NCBI GenBank assembly: GCA_027049035.1
Contig: JALTVI010000092.1
Coordinates: 1 to 43,104, forward strand
Source: Sulfurovum sp.
GTDB taxonomy: Bacteria > Campylobacterota > Campylobacteria > Campylobacterales > Sulfurovaceae
DNA length: 43,104 nt
Reading direction: 5' to 3'
Part shown: piece after piece, positions 16,748 to 24,993 of the stretch
Numbering within the stretch: the first letter of the stretch is position 1
Layout of the letters: each line of letters starts with the position of its first letter
Position numbers and translations under genes: made by a program
The notes under the pieces: generated by a model
Told to the model about the DNA's origin: nothing
The model's database searches: none
What the model saw: the letters and a program-made list of their open reading frames with translations, nothing else

Positions 16748-17248
16748 ATGGCAAAACAGCGATTTAGGGATGTCAAACAGGGCAAAGCGGCTGCTCCCAA
16801 ACCCAAACACATAAAAAAAAGTACACCGGAGCGTCGCTACGCCACAGCAGGGGAGAAGCTAAAAGCCTTTCTCACCGACAGCTTCATGCTGCTGATGCCC
16901 ATTATGTATGCCGTCTTCTACCTTGTCATGGGAAGCAGGGAGGCGTTCGCGGAACACAAAGCGGCCGGATGGCTCTATATTCTCATTGCCCTGGTTATTG
17001 TACAGACGCTCTTTATGTACAAAAGCGGCCAGACACCGGGCTACCGTGCCTACGATCTGGAGGTGATCGATGAGAGTACCGGAAAACGCCCCTCGCTCTT
17101 TCTCATCCTTTTCCGAAACCTCTGTGCCGTACTCTCTGCAGCTACGCTCTTTGGCTGGACACTGATGTTTTTCAGAAAAGACAGAAAAAATCTGCACGAC
17201 CTGCTCAGCAATACCGCAGTCATCAAGAAGCCATGCACGTCCTGCTGA
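16748..17248 (+). CDS. RDD family membrane protein
   Basis: The 166-residue protein has a Lys-rich cytoplasmic start (about 1-45), a helix pair at about 50-65 and 78-95, the RDD-like segment QTPGYRAYDLEVID and a third helix near 125-145. The family takes its name from an Arg-Asp-Asp motif and the molecular role is mostly unknown. In Campylobacter an RDD-type gene is a neighbour of pyrE, as far as I recall, so its location here suggests the secretion locus was inserted between them. It overlaps the MFS start by 16 bases. Confidence 0.75.
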   Translation: MAKQRFRDVKQGKAAAPKPKHIKKSTPERRYATAGEKLKAFLTDSFMLLMPIMYAVFYLVMGSREAFAEHKAAGWLYILIALVIVQTLFMYKSGQTPGYRAYDLEVIDESTGKRPSLFLILFRNLCAVLSAATLFGWTLMFFRKDRKNLHDLLSNTAVIKKPCTSC

Positions 17249-18348
17249 GACCCTCGTCGCTGCTGCTTAGCGCCTTTTATTTTTTCTACTTCGCGCTGGT
17301 GGGCGTCTACGTCATCTTCATGCCAAAAGTGCTCGTGGAGCTTGGATACAGCACAGTGGAGGTAGGCATCATCTATGCGGCCGCTCCCTTTATGCGCTTT
17401 CTGCTCCCTTTTGTCTTCAAACACTTCATTGCACTGACGCCGCATGTCTACCTTTTAGCACTCGTACTTACCGTTCTTGCCACACTGCTTTTCTGGGTGA
17501 CACGGGAGCACTTCCTAGCGTACTTGCTGGCGAACCTTCTCTTCGGCGCGGCGATGGGCATTTCACTCCCCTATGTCGAAACCATCGCACTGGCGACACT
17601 CTCCAAGAGTCACTACGGCAAGGTGCGTCTCTGGGGGTCGCTTGGCTTCATGGGCATCGCGCTGTGGCTGGGCAAAGTACTCAGCTCACCGATGGAGGCA
17701 CTCTACTATCTCTCGGCGATGACCTTTCTTACCATGCTCTTCGGCGCACAGCTGATACGCTACGACACGGTGGAACATACAGGCAGTGACGACGACACCG
17801 GCTTTTCGCTGAAGCGCTACTGGGCCTTTTGGGTCTCCGTCTTTTTGATGCAGGTAGGGTTTGGAGGATTCTACAACTTCTTTACCATCTACGAAACTGC
17901 GCATGGCATTTCGCTGGAGATGACAAGCTGGATGTGGAGTTTCGGGGTGATCTGTGAAATTGTCATGCTCTACTTTCAGGGGCCGCTGCTGCAGCGGAAC
18001 CTGCTGCACATTCTGCAGTTTGCCACACTGGTGACGGCGCTGCGCTGGCTGATCCTCTATCTCTTCCCCGACTCCGTGGTACTTACCTTCGCTTCGCAGT
18101 CGCTGCATGCGGTCAGCTTCGCACTCTACCATACCGCTGCGATCACCTACGTCTTTTCACTCTACACCCAGAAGAAGCTTGCACAGCAGTTCTTTCTGGG
18201 GATCGCCTTCGGGCTTGGCGGTTCGGTGGGTGCCGTACTTTCGGGACAGATCTACGGGCCATACCTCTTTCTGGTCGAATCACTCATTACGCTGGCTGCA
18301 TTCATTGTACTTCTAATTCACCAAAAACGCAAGGAGCATATTGCATGA
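17233..18348 (+). CDS. MFS transporter (HcaT/MFS_1-like)
   Basis: The 371-residue inner-membrane protein has about 12 predicted helices. GYSTVEVGIIYAAAPFMRFLLP and the loop KSHYGKVRLWGSLGFMG (near 117-133) are characteristic of the HcaT/NupG-like MFS branch. The substrate is unknown. The start lies within the RDD gene end and the stop overlaps the mobA start by four bases, so the three form a tight operon. Confidence 0.8.
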   Translation: MHVLLRPSSLLLSAFYFFYFALVGVYVIFMPKVLVELGYSTVEVGIIYAAAPFMRFLLPFVFKHFIALTPHVYLLALVLTVLATLLFWVTREHFLAYLLANLLFGAAMGISLPYVETIALATLSKSHYGKVRLWGSLGFMGIALWLGKVLSSPMEALYYLSAMTFLTMLFGAQLIRYDTVEHTGSDDDTGFSLKRYWAFWVSVFLMQVGFGGFYNFFTIYETAHGISLEMTSWMWSFGVICEIVMLYFQGPLLQRNLLHILQFATLVTALRWLILYLFPDSVVLTFASQSLHAVSFALYHTAAITYVFSLYTQKKLAQQFFLGIAFGLGGSVGAVLSGQIYGPYLFLVESLITLAAFIVLLIHQKRKEHIA

Positions 18349-18917
18349 CAGAAACCATTCCCGCAGTAATATTCGCCGGAGGCAAAAGCTCCCGTATGGG
18401 CAGAGACAAAGCATCGCTCCCTTTTGGCGGCTTTGACACCCTTGCCGAATACCAGTACCAAAGACTAAAAAAAATCTTCAAAGATGTCTATATCGGCAGC
18501 AAAACGGAGAAGTTCGATTTTGACGCACCTCTCATTCTCGACTGCTATGAGGCAAACTCCCCTATGGCAGGACTGGTTTCCGCATTCGAAACACTCGAAA
18601 AAGCCGATGCCGTCTTTGTACTGAGTGTCGATGCACCGTTTGTCGACGAGGCAATCATTTCCCGACTCCTTCGTGCAGACGGGAACGCCGATGCCGTCAT
18701 TGCACGTTGCTGCAAAAAGGTACAGCCGTTGTGCGGTCTCTACCGGCGAAGTACGCTGCCGAATGCAAAAGCAACACTGGACGCAGATAAACACAAAATG
18801 GGGATTTTACTTGAGGAGCTCAACACACACTATGTCGACTTTGAAAACAAAGATGCTTTTCTAAACCTCAACCGCCCCGAAGAGTATGAGACGGCACTAA
18901 GGCTTATCGGTTCTTGA
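18345..18917 (+). CDS. mobA: molybdenum cofactor guanylyltransferase
   Basis: MobA joins GMP to molybdopterin to give the guanine dinucleotide form of the cofactor used by many respiratory oxidoreductases. The N-terminal nucleotide-binding motif FAGGKSSRMGRDKASLPFGG (residues 9-28) is clear. LSVDAPFVDE near 92-101 supplies the metal-binding Asp. At 190 residues it is standard length. It begins at an ATGA overlap with the MFS gene and converges on the LysR gene with 14 bases shared between the 3' ends. Confidence 0.92.
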   Translation: MTETIPAVIFAGGKSSRMGRDKASLPFGGFDTLAEYQYQRLKKIFKDVYIGSKTEKFDFDAPLILDCYEANSPMAGLVSAFETLEKADAVFVLSVDAPFVDEAIISRLLRADGNADAVIARCCKKVQPLCGLYRRSTLPNAKATLDADKHKMGILLEELNTHYVDFENKDAFLNLNRPEEYETALRLIGS

Positions 18918-19821
18918 ACTGCAGTGATGTATCTGATTCGAGCATTTGCAGCATCAGTTTCTTGGAGAAGAAGACAAATTTGTCAAAAAGCGTACTGTGG
19001 TACTTGTCTTTGTGGTAGATCATCAGAAAGTCGCGCTTACACTCAAAGTTCTTGACCGGTACTCGGTAGAGCTTCCCTTCTGCAAGCTCACTCTCCACCG
19101 ATATCTTCGAAATGCAGGTCAGACACTCCCGGTTCAGCAGAATACTCTTGATCGATTCGGTATGCCCGAGTTCAAAGAAGATATTCAGGTCATCGACCTT
19201 GTCTTTGATATAGTTAAGAAATACCTCTCTGGTTCCGGACCCCTCTTCCCTGAGTACCCACCGTTTCTGTGCCAGTTCATCGATGTAGCAGGGCTTGGCA
19301 AGCTCTTTCTGTGAAGTGACCACAATCAGTTCATCCACCCCGATCTGCTCTTTGATGATGTCACTGCCACCGACGAAGCCTTCAACAAACCCGACATCAA
19401 TCTCGCCGCTTTTGATCAGTTCGCTGATCTCTTTGGTATTCCCCTCTTTGAGTGAAATCTTCACATCGGGGTAGGAGCTCATGTAGCTGCAGATGATGGA
19501 GGGCATCAGGTAGTCGACGATCGTCGTACTCGCCCCTACACGGATCATCCCCTTATTCTCGGAATTCTGGAACTCATACTCGATATCGGAGAGTTTTTTG
19601 TAAATAGGGTCTATCTCCTTGTGAAAGGCGCGCCCGACTTCGTTAAGCACCAGTTTTTTATTGATACGGTCAAAAAGGGGACGGCCCAGAATGTTCTCCA
19701 TCTCTTTAATAGACATGGAGATGGCCGACTGGCTAAGGTTCATCTCTTTGGCAACATTGGTCAGGTGACCGGAGGCGACAACATTAAGGAATATCTCCAT
19801 CTGCCGGAGGGTTAGTTTCAT
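18904..19821 (-). CDS. LysR-family regulator, YeiE-like
   Basis: A 305-residue LysR regulator: winged HTH at residues 1-60 (LRQMEIFLNVVASGHLTNVA, LSQSAISMSIKEMENILG) and a type 2 periplasmic-binding-like effector domain from about 90 to 295. It is divergent from a YeiH-family gene. In enterobacteria the LysR gene yeiE lies next to yeiH, so this pairing is conserved in logic; YeiE has been linked to sulfite defence. A TTGAT-N11-ATCAA site sits between the two genes. The effector is unknown. Confidence 0.85.
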   Translation of the reverse strand: MKLTLRQMEIFLNVVASGHLTNVAKEMNLSQSAISMSIKEMENILGRPLFDRINKKLVLNEVGRAFHKEIDPIYKKLSDIEYEFQNSENKGMIRVGASTTIVDYLMPSIICSYMSSYPDVKISLKEGNTKEISELIKSGEIDVGFVEGFVGGSDIIKEQIGVDELIVVTSQKELAKPCYIDELAQKRWVLREEGSGTREVFLNYIKDKVDDLNIFFELGHTESIKSILLNRECLTCISKISVESELAEGKLYRVPVKNFECKRDFLMIYHKDKYHSTLFDKFVFFSKKLMLQMLESDTSLQFKNR

Positions 19822-19869
19822 GGGTAACTCGCTTTTCTTCGAAAAAATTTATTATGGCTGACGATAATA

Positions 19870-19904
19870 TTGATTTTACTATTATATCAAGAATATGGTA
19901 CAAT
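19870..19904 (+). promoter_or_regulatory. LysR-type operator and promoter of the YeiH-family gene
   Basis: The inverted repeat TTGAT-N11-ATCAA (19870-19890) has the T-N11-A layout favoured by LysR regulators. It ends nine bases before a TACAAT -10 element (19899-19904), so it covers the expected -35 position of the rightward promoter. It also lies 50-70 bases upstream of the lysR start and could mediate autoregulation. Confidence 0.6.
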
Positions 19905-19957
19905 TCCAAAAATTTTATCAGTTTTTTTGAATCAACTCCAACATATGAGGTAAAAAC

Positions 19958-21025
19958 ATGCCATTTTCTCCAGAAAACCGCAAGGGTACCATGAGCGGTA
20001 TCCTCTTTGTCGCCATCTTCGCGGCCGCTGCTACCTACATCGCAGGGCTTGGGCCTGTCAAGGCACTGGGGCTCTCCCCGCTGGTTATCGGTATCGTCAT
20101 GGGTATCTTCTATGCCAATACCCTGCATAACCATACCCCTGCCGAGTGGCAGCCGGGCATCACCTTTTCGGCCAAAAAGATCCTCCGTTTCGCCATTGTC
20201 CTTTACGGCTTCCGTTTGACCTTCCAGGACATTATCGCGGTCGGTCTGGACGGCTTCCTTGTCTCTCTGATCATGCTCAGTTCTACCCTGATCCTCGGTT
20301 CTTGGCTGGGACACAAGATCTTCGGTATGGAAAAAGACACTTCCATCCTGACCGCTTCAGGTGCGGCAGTTTGTGGTGCTGCTGCCGTACTGGCAACAGA
20401 GCCTGTGCTCAAGTCAGAAGAGTATAAAGCGGCTATCGCCGTCTCCATGGTCGTTCTTTTCGGTACCATTTCGATGTTCCTCTACCCTGTGCTCTACACC
20501 GGTATCATCGAACATGCGACAGGCTTCTTGCACATGACCGCACGTGAATTCGGTATCTATGTAGGCGGCACCATCCACGAAGTAGCGCAGGTTGTTGCCG
20601 TTCCTGCCTCTGTTCCCGGTTCTCCAAAAGAGATGGCAGATGCTGCTGTCATCGTCAAAATGACCCGTGTCATTATGATCGCGCCAATGCTGATTATTCT
20701 CGGTCTTTACCTTGCATGGAGCGCAAAGAGAGAAGGTGGTGAGGCATCGGGGAAAACAAAACTGGTCATTCCATGGTTTGCAGTCTACTTCATTATGGTT
20801 GCAGGGTTCAACTCACTGCACCTGCTGCCTGAGAACCTGGTAAACCTCATCAACGAAATCGATACGTTCCTGCTCACCATGGCAATGACCGCCCTTGGTA
20901 TGGGAACCATCTTCAGCAAATTCAAGGGTCTTGGTCTTGCACCGCTCTATACCGCCCTTGGCATGTTCTCTTGGCTGGTCATCGGCGGCTTTGTCGTCAC
21001 CAAGGTGATCGTTGAAGTGCTTTAA
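19958..21025 (+). CDS. YeiH-family putative sulfate/sulfite exporter (UPF0324)
   Basis: The 355-residue inner-membrane protein has about ten helices and family landmarks such as LSPLVIGIVMGIFYANT, GITFSAKKILRFAIVLYGFRL, ASGAAVCGAAAVLATEP and GTIHEVAQVVA. The family is annotated as putative sulfate exporter. Transport has been shown for few members, so the substrate is uncertain. GAGG precedes the ATG. The stop overlaps the stop of the convergent coiled-coil gene by four bases. Confidence 0.88.
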   Translation: MPFSPENRKGTMSGILFVAIFAAAATYIAGLGPVKALGLSPLVIGIVMGIFYANTLHNHTPAEWQPGITFSAKKILRFAIVLYGFRLTFQDIIAVGLDGFLVSLIMLSSTLILGSWLGHKIFGMEKDTSILTASGAAVCGAAAVLATEPVLKSEEYKAAIAVSMVVLFGTISMFLYPVLYTGIIEHATGFLHMTAREFGIYVGGTIHEVAQVVAVPASVPGSPKEMADAAVIVKMTRVIMIAPMLIILGLYLAWSAKREGGEASGKTKLVIPWFAVYFIMVAGFNSLHLLPENLVNLINEIDTFLLTMAMTALGMGTIFSKFKGLGLAPLYTALGMFSWLVIGGFVVTKVIVEVL

Positions 21026-21516
21026 GCCTTCGATGTGCGGGCAATCTTTCTCGAGAGCGTCTGCATAATGCGTGAAGCGGTCTGCATGTACATATCGCGT
21101 TCTCGATAGAGCGCAGCTTTCGCCTCTTCGAGGGAAAACTCTTTTTTCACCACTTTCTCCTCTTTTCGCGCCAGTGATTCATACGCTTCTTTGAGTTTTT
21201 TGTACTCTTTGTCGAGTGCATGCACCTCTTTCATCAGGCGGTTATAATCCTTTTCGTACATCTTCATCTCTCTGTCCGTCTGCGCATTGAGGTACTTCTT
21301 GCGTGTTCTGCCCACCTTGTTGAGCTTCTCATGCAGCGCTCTTTCGGTTTTGTTCAGCTTCGAAGCGATCTCCAGAAGCTCCACCTCCATAGGCTCGAGT
21401 TCCTTGCGCACCTCTTGCAGTTCCTTGTCGATCTTTGCCGCTTTTTTCTCAACAGCATCGAGCTCTTTCATAAAGCGCTCAACCGATTTTTCCATTGCTT
21501 CGATAGACTCTTTCAT
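21022..21516 (-). CDS. coiled-coil protein of unknown function
   Basis: The 164-residue protein is almost wholly Lys/Glu-rich heptads (for example EKKAAKIDKELQEVRKELEP and KVGRTRKKYLNAQTDREM) and should form a long coiled coil. It lacks a signal peptide or membrane segment. AAGGAG-like sequence precedes ATG 21516. No family or function is recognisable. It may be structural or a partner of the YeiH-side genes, but nothing ties it to them. Confidence 0.6.
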   Translation of the reverse strand: MKESIEAMEKSVERFMKELDAVEKKAAKIDKELQEVRKELEPMEVELLEIASKLNKTERALHEKLNKVGRTRKKYLNAQTDREMKMYEKDYNRLMKEVHALDKEYKKLKEAYESLARKEEKVVKKEFSLEEAKAALYRERDMYMQTASRIMQTLSRKIARTSKA

Positions 21517-21645
21517 CGTCGTTCTCCTTCAGTGCAAATTCATACTCTAAAGTTTATTGTAGCATCAATTTGAAATATGGGTATGGGACTTTGGTTGCAT
21601 CTTTGCAAAAGTAGTGTGAAGAAGTGTTGAAGAAGAGAGCTTAAA

Positions 21646-21662
21646 CCCCTTTATGTAAGGGG
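21646..21662. terminator. hairpin downstream of the TumA-like gene
   Basis: CCCCTT and AAGGGG form a 6-bp stem with a 5-base loop, 33 bases after the antitoxin stop on the minus strand. Only a short TTTAAG follows it, so any terminator role is tentative. The rest of 21517-21694 shows no gene. Confidence 0.4.
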
Positions 21663-21694
21663 CTGTATGCAGTCAGTATCTCATCGAATCCGGC

Positions 21695-22069
21695 TTACGC
21701 AGCCAATTCATCCAACCCAAATTCCACTCTGAACTCAGTTGCCAAAACCTCGGGAACCGTTCTGTTTTTCTCTTTGTGAAGCTTCACGATACCGTACCGC
21801 TCCAATGTCTTCAAAGTACGTGATAAATTCGACTTCTTCCTACCTGTCATCGCCTCAAGTTCTGCAAGCGATTTGGGTTTCCTGTGCAGTATTGTCTTGA
21901 GCAGTTGCCTGTTTTCGTTGCTGAGAACCTGTGCCATGGATCTGAGGGACTCGAACCAGATTTTTGGCTCATGCTTTTTGGGTACATACTCTCCCCGCGC
22001 TATCGCCATCGTACGCTCTTTGTATGCCTCTTTGGACATAATACCTACATAAACTGTTTTTCCATTCAT
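21695..22069 (-). CDS. HTH antitoxin of a TumE-type pair (HVO_A0114-like)
   Basis: This roughly 124-residue protein has a MarR/ArsR-like winged helix: VLSNENRQLLKTILHRKP, then LAELEAMTGRKKSNLSRTLK and LERYGIVKLHKEKNR. This pattern is typical of the DNA-binding protein paired with DUF6516/TumE toxins. I place the start at ATG 22069, because AGGAG overlaps the toxin stop codon seven bases upstream; the longer ORF begins inside the toxin gene. It would neutralise the toxin and repress the shared promoter. Confidence 0.78.
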   Translation of the reverse strand: MNGKTVYVGIMSKEAYKERTMAIARGEYVPKKHEPKIWFESLRSMAQVLSNENRQLLKTILHRKPKSLAELEAMTGRKKSNLSRTLKTLERYGIVKLHKEKNRTVPEVLATEFRVEFGLDELAA

Positions 22070-22079
22070 TCTTTCGCTC

Positions 22080-22418
22080 CTACTGTTGCTGCATATATGT
22101 TTCGACACTTTTCCAAAAATCCTCTATAAGCTGTGATGCCGACGAGAACTCGTAGGGAAACACTTCCATCTTCCTATGCAGATGATCCCAGGTCTCTTTC
22201 TTCGCACCGTACTTACCTTTCCTGGGCTTGAAACTGTGTGCGTTATCATAACCGATCACACGCTGGTTGGACTTATCGTGGAGTGTCAATGAGTATTTGA
22301 CACCATGCGGTATCTCTCTACTTCTCTCTACCTTTCTGGCTTCGAACTTGACCCAGAAACCGTTATCCAGTGTGAATATCTCACCATCCAGCATCAACAG
22401 GGTGTCAAGATCATGCAC
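22080..22418 (-). CDS. TumE/DUF6516-family toxin
   Basis: A protein of about 112 residues with family features: LMLDGEIFTLDNGFWVKFEA at the start, then PHGVKYSLTLHDKSNQRVIG, the GYDNAHSFK segment and a PYEFSSASQLIEDFW ending. I chose GTG 22418, which has AAAGGAG eight bases upstream and matches where family members begin; ATG 22454 lies within the promoter and palindrome. Family members are thought to be ribonuclease-like toxins. The toxin is first in the operon, with ten bases to the antitoxin. One of two toxin-antitoxin pairs in the window. Confidence 0.75.
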   Translation of the reverse strand: MHDLDTLLMLDGEIFTLDNGFWVKFEARKVERSREIPHGVKYSLTLHDKSNQRVIGYDNAHSFKPRKGKYGAKKETWDHLHRKMEVFPYEFSSASQLIEDFWKSVETYMQQQ

Positions 22419-22434
22419 TGTATATACTCCTTTA

Positions 22435-22474
22435 TTATCATTTGATGATAACATTTTAAGGGGGCTTTTGTCAA
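22435..22474 (-). promoter_or_regulatory. promoter and palindromic operator of the TumE-type operon
   Basis: TTGACA (22474-22469) and TATCAT (22450-22445) are 18 bases apart. The -10 lies within a perfect 7-bp inverted repeat TTATCAT-TTG-ATGATAA (22435-22451), which ends just before the AAAGGAG site. Such overlap suits autorepression by the HTH protein. Confidence 0.7.
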
Positions 22475-22575
22475 GAATGTGGAATTTTTGAACTGGCGGT
22501 TTACTACGATATCTTTGAATTGCGCGTTGATAAAATAAGCGAAGTGAATGGGATAATAATGTGCGTTAAGAAGTG

Positions 22576-22660
22576 TGGTGCGGATGAGAGGACTCGAACC
22601 TCCACACCGTTAGGCACCAGATCCTAAGTCTGGCGTGTCTACCAATTCCACCACATCCGC
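22576..22660 (-). tRNA. tRNA-Leu(TAG)
   Basis: An 85-base cloverleaf with long variable arm. The acceptor is GCGGATG/CATCCGC, the anticodon loop CTTAGGA gives TAG, and the T-loop is GTTCGAGTC. CCA is encoded. Read on the minus strand, it is the last gene of the five-tRNA cluster. Confidence 0.95.
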
Positions 22661-22697
22661 ATGTGATTGTTTTACGAAACAATGAAAAAATAAGGGG

Positions 22698-22774
22698 TGG
22701 TACACCCGTCAGGATTCGAACCTGAGACCGCCCGCTTAGAAGGCGGGTGCTCTATCCAGCTGAGCTACGAGTGC
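22698..22774 (-). tRNA. tRNA-Arg(TCT)
   Basis: A 77-base cloverleaf. The acceptor starts GCACTCG, the D-arm contains AGCTCAGCTGGATAGAG, and the anticodon loop TTCTAAG gives TCT. CCA is encoded. It reads AGA codons. The acceptor includes two G-T wobble pairs. Confidence 0.95.
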
Positions 22775-22797
22775 AAAGTTACGATCAGTAATCCGGG

Positions 22798-22874
22798 TGG
22801 TACGCCAGAGAGGAGTCGAACCCCTAACCCTCAGATCCGAAGTCTGATGCTCTATCCAATTGAGCTACTGGCGC
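22798..22874 (-). tRNA. tRNA-Arg(TCG)
   Basis: A 77-base cloverleaf with acceptor GCGCCAG. The D-arm is AGCTCAATTGGATAGAG, the anticodon loop CTTCGGA gives TCG, and CCA is encoded. Its anticodon reads CGA and, by wobble, other CGN codons. A TCG anticodon is rarer than the ACG form most bacteria use for CGN. Confidence 0.93.
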
Positions 22875-22898
22875 TTCGGCAGGGCTACTGATTAATAA

Positions 22899-22975
22899 TG
22901 GGGTAGGCGACGGGACTCGAACCCGCGACAACCAGTGCCACAAACTGGCGCTCTACCAACTGAACTACGCCTACC
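22899..22975 (-). tRNA. tRNA-His(GTG)
   Basis: A 77-base gene that includes the extra G at position -1 needed by histidyl-tRNA synthetase (C on the plus strand at 22975). The anticodon loop TTGTGGC gives GTG and CCA is encoded. Confidence 0.95.
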
Positions 22976-23054
22976 ATTATGTAAGACTTATGTTTAAGTA
23001 TGATGCCTTGGCACTTTTAAACTGTCTTAATGGATATTTTTGATGTTACTTTAA

Positions 23055-23131
23055 TGGTCGGAGTGAAAGGACTCGAACCTTCGACCCCCTGGTCCCAAAC
23101 CAGGTGCGCTACCAGACTGCGCTACACTCCG
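23055..23131 (-). tRNA. tRNA-Pro(TGG)
   Basis: A 77-base cloverleaf with acceptor CGGAGTG/CACTCCG. The anticodon loop TTTGGGA gives TGG and CCA is encoded. It is the first gene after the cluster promoter. Confidence 0.95.
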
Positions 23132-23147
23132 TTTAAAAAGGACTGCA

Positions 23148-23176
23148 ATTATAGTCAAAACTATTTTAAATGTCAA
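23148..23176 (-). promoter_or_regulatory. perfect-consensus promoter of the tRNA cluster
   Basis: On the minus strand TTGACA (23176-23171), 17 bases, TATAAT (23153-23148). It sits 17 bases upstream of tRNA-Pro, as expected for one transcript covering Pro-His-Arg-Arg-Leu. It is the second exact consensus promoter in the window; both precede stable RNA. Confidence 0.85.
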
Positions 23177-23300
23177 TAGCATTTGCGAAATTTGTGTATT
23201 TTTCCTATTTTTTGCAAAAAACAACCGTCAAACGTGGCGCTTTTTTGCAGATATTTTCCAAACCCGTGATAGAATCACATATTACGCAAGGAGAGCAGAT

Positions 23301-24653
23301 ATGGCAAAAGCACGGTTTAGCCGGATAGGATTCATACTCGCTGCCGCAGGCGCGGCGGTCGGACTGGGGAATATCTGGAAGTTTCCCTACATCACGGGTC
23401 TGTATGGCGGAGGCGCCTTTGTCTTCGTCTATCTTGTGACGGTGATGCTCATTGGCTTCTCCATCCTCGCAGCGGAGATGTTCATCGGATACAAAGGGGG
23501 CAAGGATGCCGTCACCAGTTTCGAACTGGTCGCGCCTGAGAGCAAAAAGGGGTGGAAGTACGCCGGTTTCATGTTCGTCAGCGGTATGATCATCATGACC
23601 TTCTACTCGGTGGTCATAGGCTGGATCTTCCACTATATCTTCCTTGCCGCCGCAGGTGGACTGCCAGAGACGATGAGTCAGGCCAAGAACACCTTTGACG
23701 GCCTGGTGGGGCTCTCCCCGCTTACGGCGACACTCTGGCACTTTCTTGCCACACTCTTTGTCGCCGTGGTCCTGATGGGCGGTATCAAAGCCGGTATCGA
23801 AAAGGCCAACCTCATTTTGATGCCCATGCTGATGGCCATCCTCATCGGCCTGCTCATCTACGCGATGAACTTCGACGGCTTTGGCAAAGCGATTGCATTC
23901 ATGTTCGAACCCGACTGGAGCAAACTCAACTCCGAAGCGATCGTGCGTGCAGTGGGGCATGCTTTCTTCACGCTCTCCATCGGGCTTGGTACGATGATCA
24001 CCTACGCTGCGTCGATGAGCCACAAGCAGTCGGTCTTCAAGGCTGCATTCTGGGTAACGATGCTCGATACCCTCATCGCTCTCATTGCCGGTGTCATGCT
24101 CTACAGCTTCATCTTCCAGTTCAACGCAGAACCCGGACAGGGACCTGGACTGGTCTTCAAGACGCTGCCCGTCGTCCTTTCGCAGCTTGGTACGACCGGT
24201 TCCCTGCTTGCCGCCGTCTTCTTCATCGGTCTTGCCTTTGCGGGCCTTACCTCCGCCATCTCTCTGACAGAACCTGCGGTTGAGTACTTCATCCAGCGTT
24301 TCCACTGGAGCCGCCCCAAAGCGGTCATCGTCAACACATCGCTCTATTTCATCGTGGGTATCGGAGCGATCCTTAGCTACACCAAGGCATACGGCAAAAC
24401 CTTCAGCATCGGCGGCACACCGCTCTTTGACGCACTGGAGTTCTCCACCGACTCCATCCTGCTGCCTGTCGGCGGGCTGCTGATCGCAATCTTTGTAGGA
24501 TACGTGCTTCCCGAACATGCACGCGAAGAGATGCGAAAACACCACCGCGTTCCGCTGCGGGTTTATAAAGTGTGGCTCTTCAGCCTGCGCTACATCGCGC
24601 CGCTGGCAATCGTATTCATGATGCTCAACAACTTCGGGATCATCAAGATTTGA
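23301..24653 (+). CDS. sodium-dependent transporter, NSS (SNF) family
   Basis: The 450-residue inner-membrane protein has the LeuT-type fold with 11-12 predicted helices. The N-terminal signature GFILAAAGAAVGLGNIWKFP (residues 10-29) forms the unwound first helix that holds sodium and substrate. GIEKANLILMPMLMAILIGL and the later LTSAISLTEP are also family segments. Bacterial members carry amino acids; the substrate here is unknown. AAGGAG precedes the ATG. The 3' end overlaps the convergent mazF-type gene by 11 bases. Confidence 0.92.
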   Translation: MAKARFSRIGFILAAAGAAVGLGNIWKFPYITGLYGGGAFVFVYLVTVMLIGFSILAAEMFIGYKGGKDAVTSFELVAPESKKGWKYAGFMFVSGMIIMTFYSVVIGWIFHYIFLAAAGGLPETMSQAKNTFDGLVGLSPLTATLWHFLATLFVAVVLMGGIKAGIEKANLILMPMLMAILIGLLIYAMNFDGFGKAIAFMFEPDWSKLNSEAIVRAVGHAFFTLSIGLGTMITYAASMSHKQSVFKAAFWVTMLDTLIALIAGVMLYSFIFQFNAEPGQGPGLVFKTLPVVLSQLGTTGSLLAAVFFIGLAFAGLTSAISLTEPAVEYFIQRFHWSRPKAVIVNTSLYFIVGIGAILSYTKAYGKTFSIGGTPLFDALEFSTDSILLPVGGLLIAIFVGYVLPEHAREEMRKHHRVPLRVYKVWLFSLRYIAPLAIVFMMLNNFGIIKI

Positions 24654-24993
24654 ATGCAAGCATCATTTTGATGCCGCACTCTATTTTTTCCATCTCCTCA
24701 TCGTTCAGCGATGCAATACGCTCGCCTATGCGTCTTTTGGAGACACTTCTAAGCTGCTCGATCATTGCATCACTGTCCTGCTTGAGGCTTTCTCTTTTTG
24801 CAATGCGTACACGAAGCGGCTCAGCACCCTCTATGAGGTTGGTGCTGAGGGCAACGACTGTCACAAGGTCCAATATGCCGTTCAGTGCCGTCTCTGAAAC
24901 GATAACGGCCGGCCGAACCTTGCCGACCTCCTCCGCCTTTTTTTGCGGATTGAAGTTGACCAGCACAATGTCGCCTCTTTTATAATCCGTCAT
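24643..24993 (-). CDS. MazF/PemK-family toxin
   Basis: This family consists of sequence-specific mRNA interferases. In 116 residues the conserved pieces are RGDIVLVNFNPQKKAEEVGKVRPAVIVSE (given as RGDIVLVNF and KVRPAVIVS), LVTVVALSTN, the VRI strand and DAMIEQLRSVSKRRI, including catalytic-type Arg and Ser/Thr positions. It overlaps the upstream antitoxin by 14 bases. The C-terminal helix (LNDEEMEKIECGIKMML) is typical. Both the family and the pairing are clear; target sequence is unknown. Confidence 0.87.
   Translation of the reverse strand: MTDYKRGDIVLVNFNPQKKAEEVGKVRPAVIVSETALNGILDLVTVVALSTNLIEGAEPLRVRIAKRESLKQDSDAMIEQLRSVSKRRIGERIASLNDEEMEKIECGIKMMLAFKS

Noticed and set aside
23205-24659. 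A 484-codon open frame on the minus strand across the sodium symporter gene
   Set aside because: The plus-strand frame encodes a clear LeuT-type transporter. The opposite frame is low in hydrophobic structure, rich in His/Asp/Glu and has no ribosome-binding site, as expected of a shadow frame in moderately GC-rich DNA.
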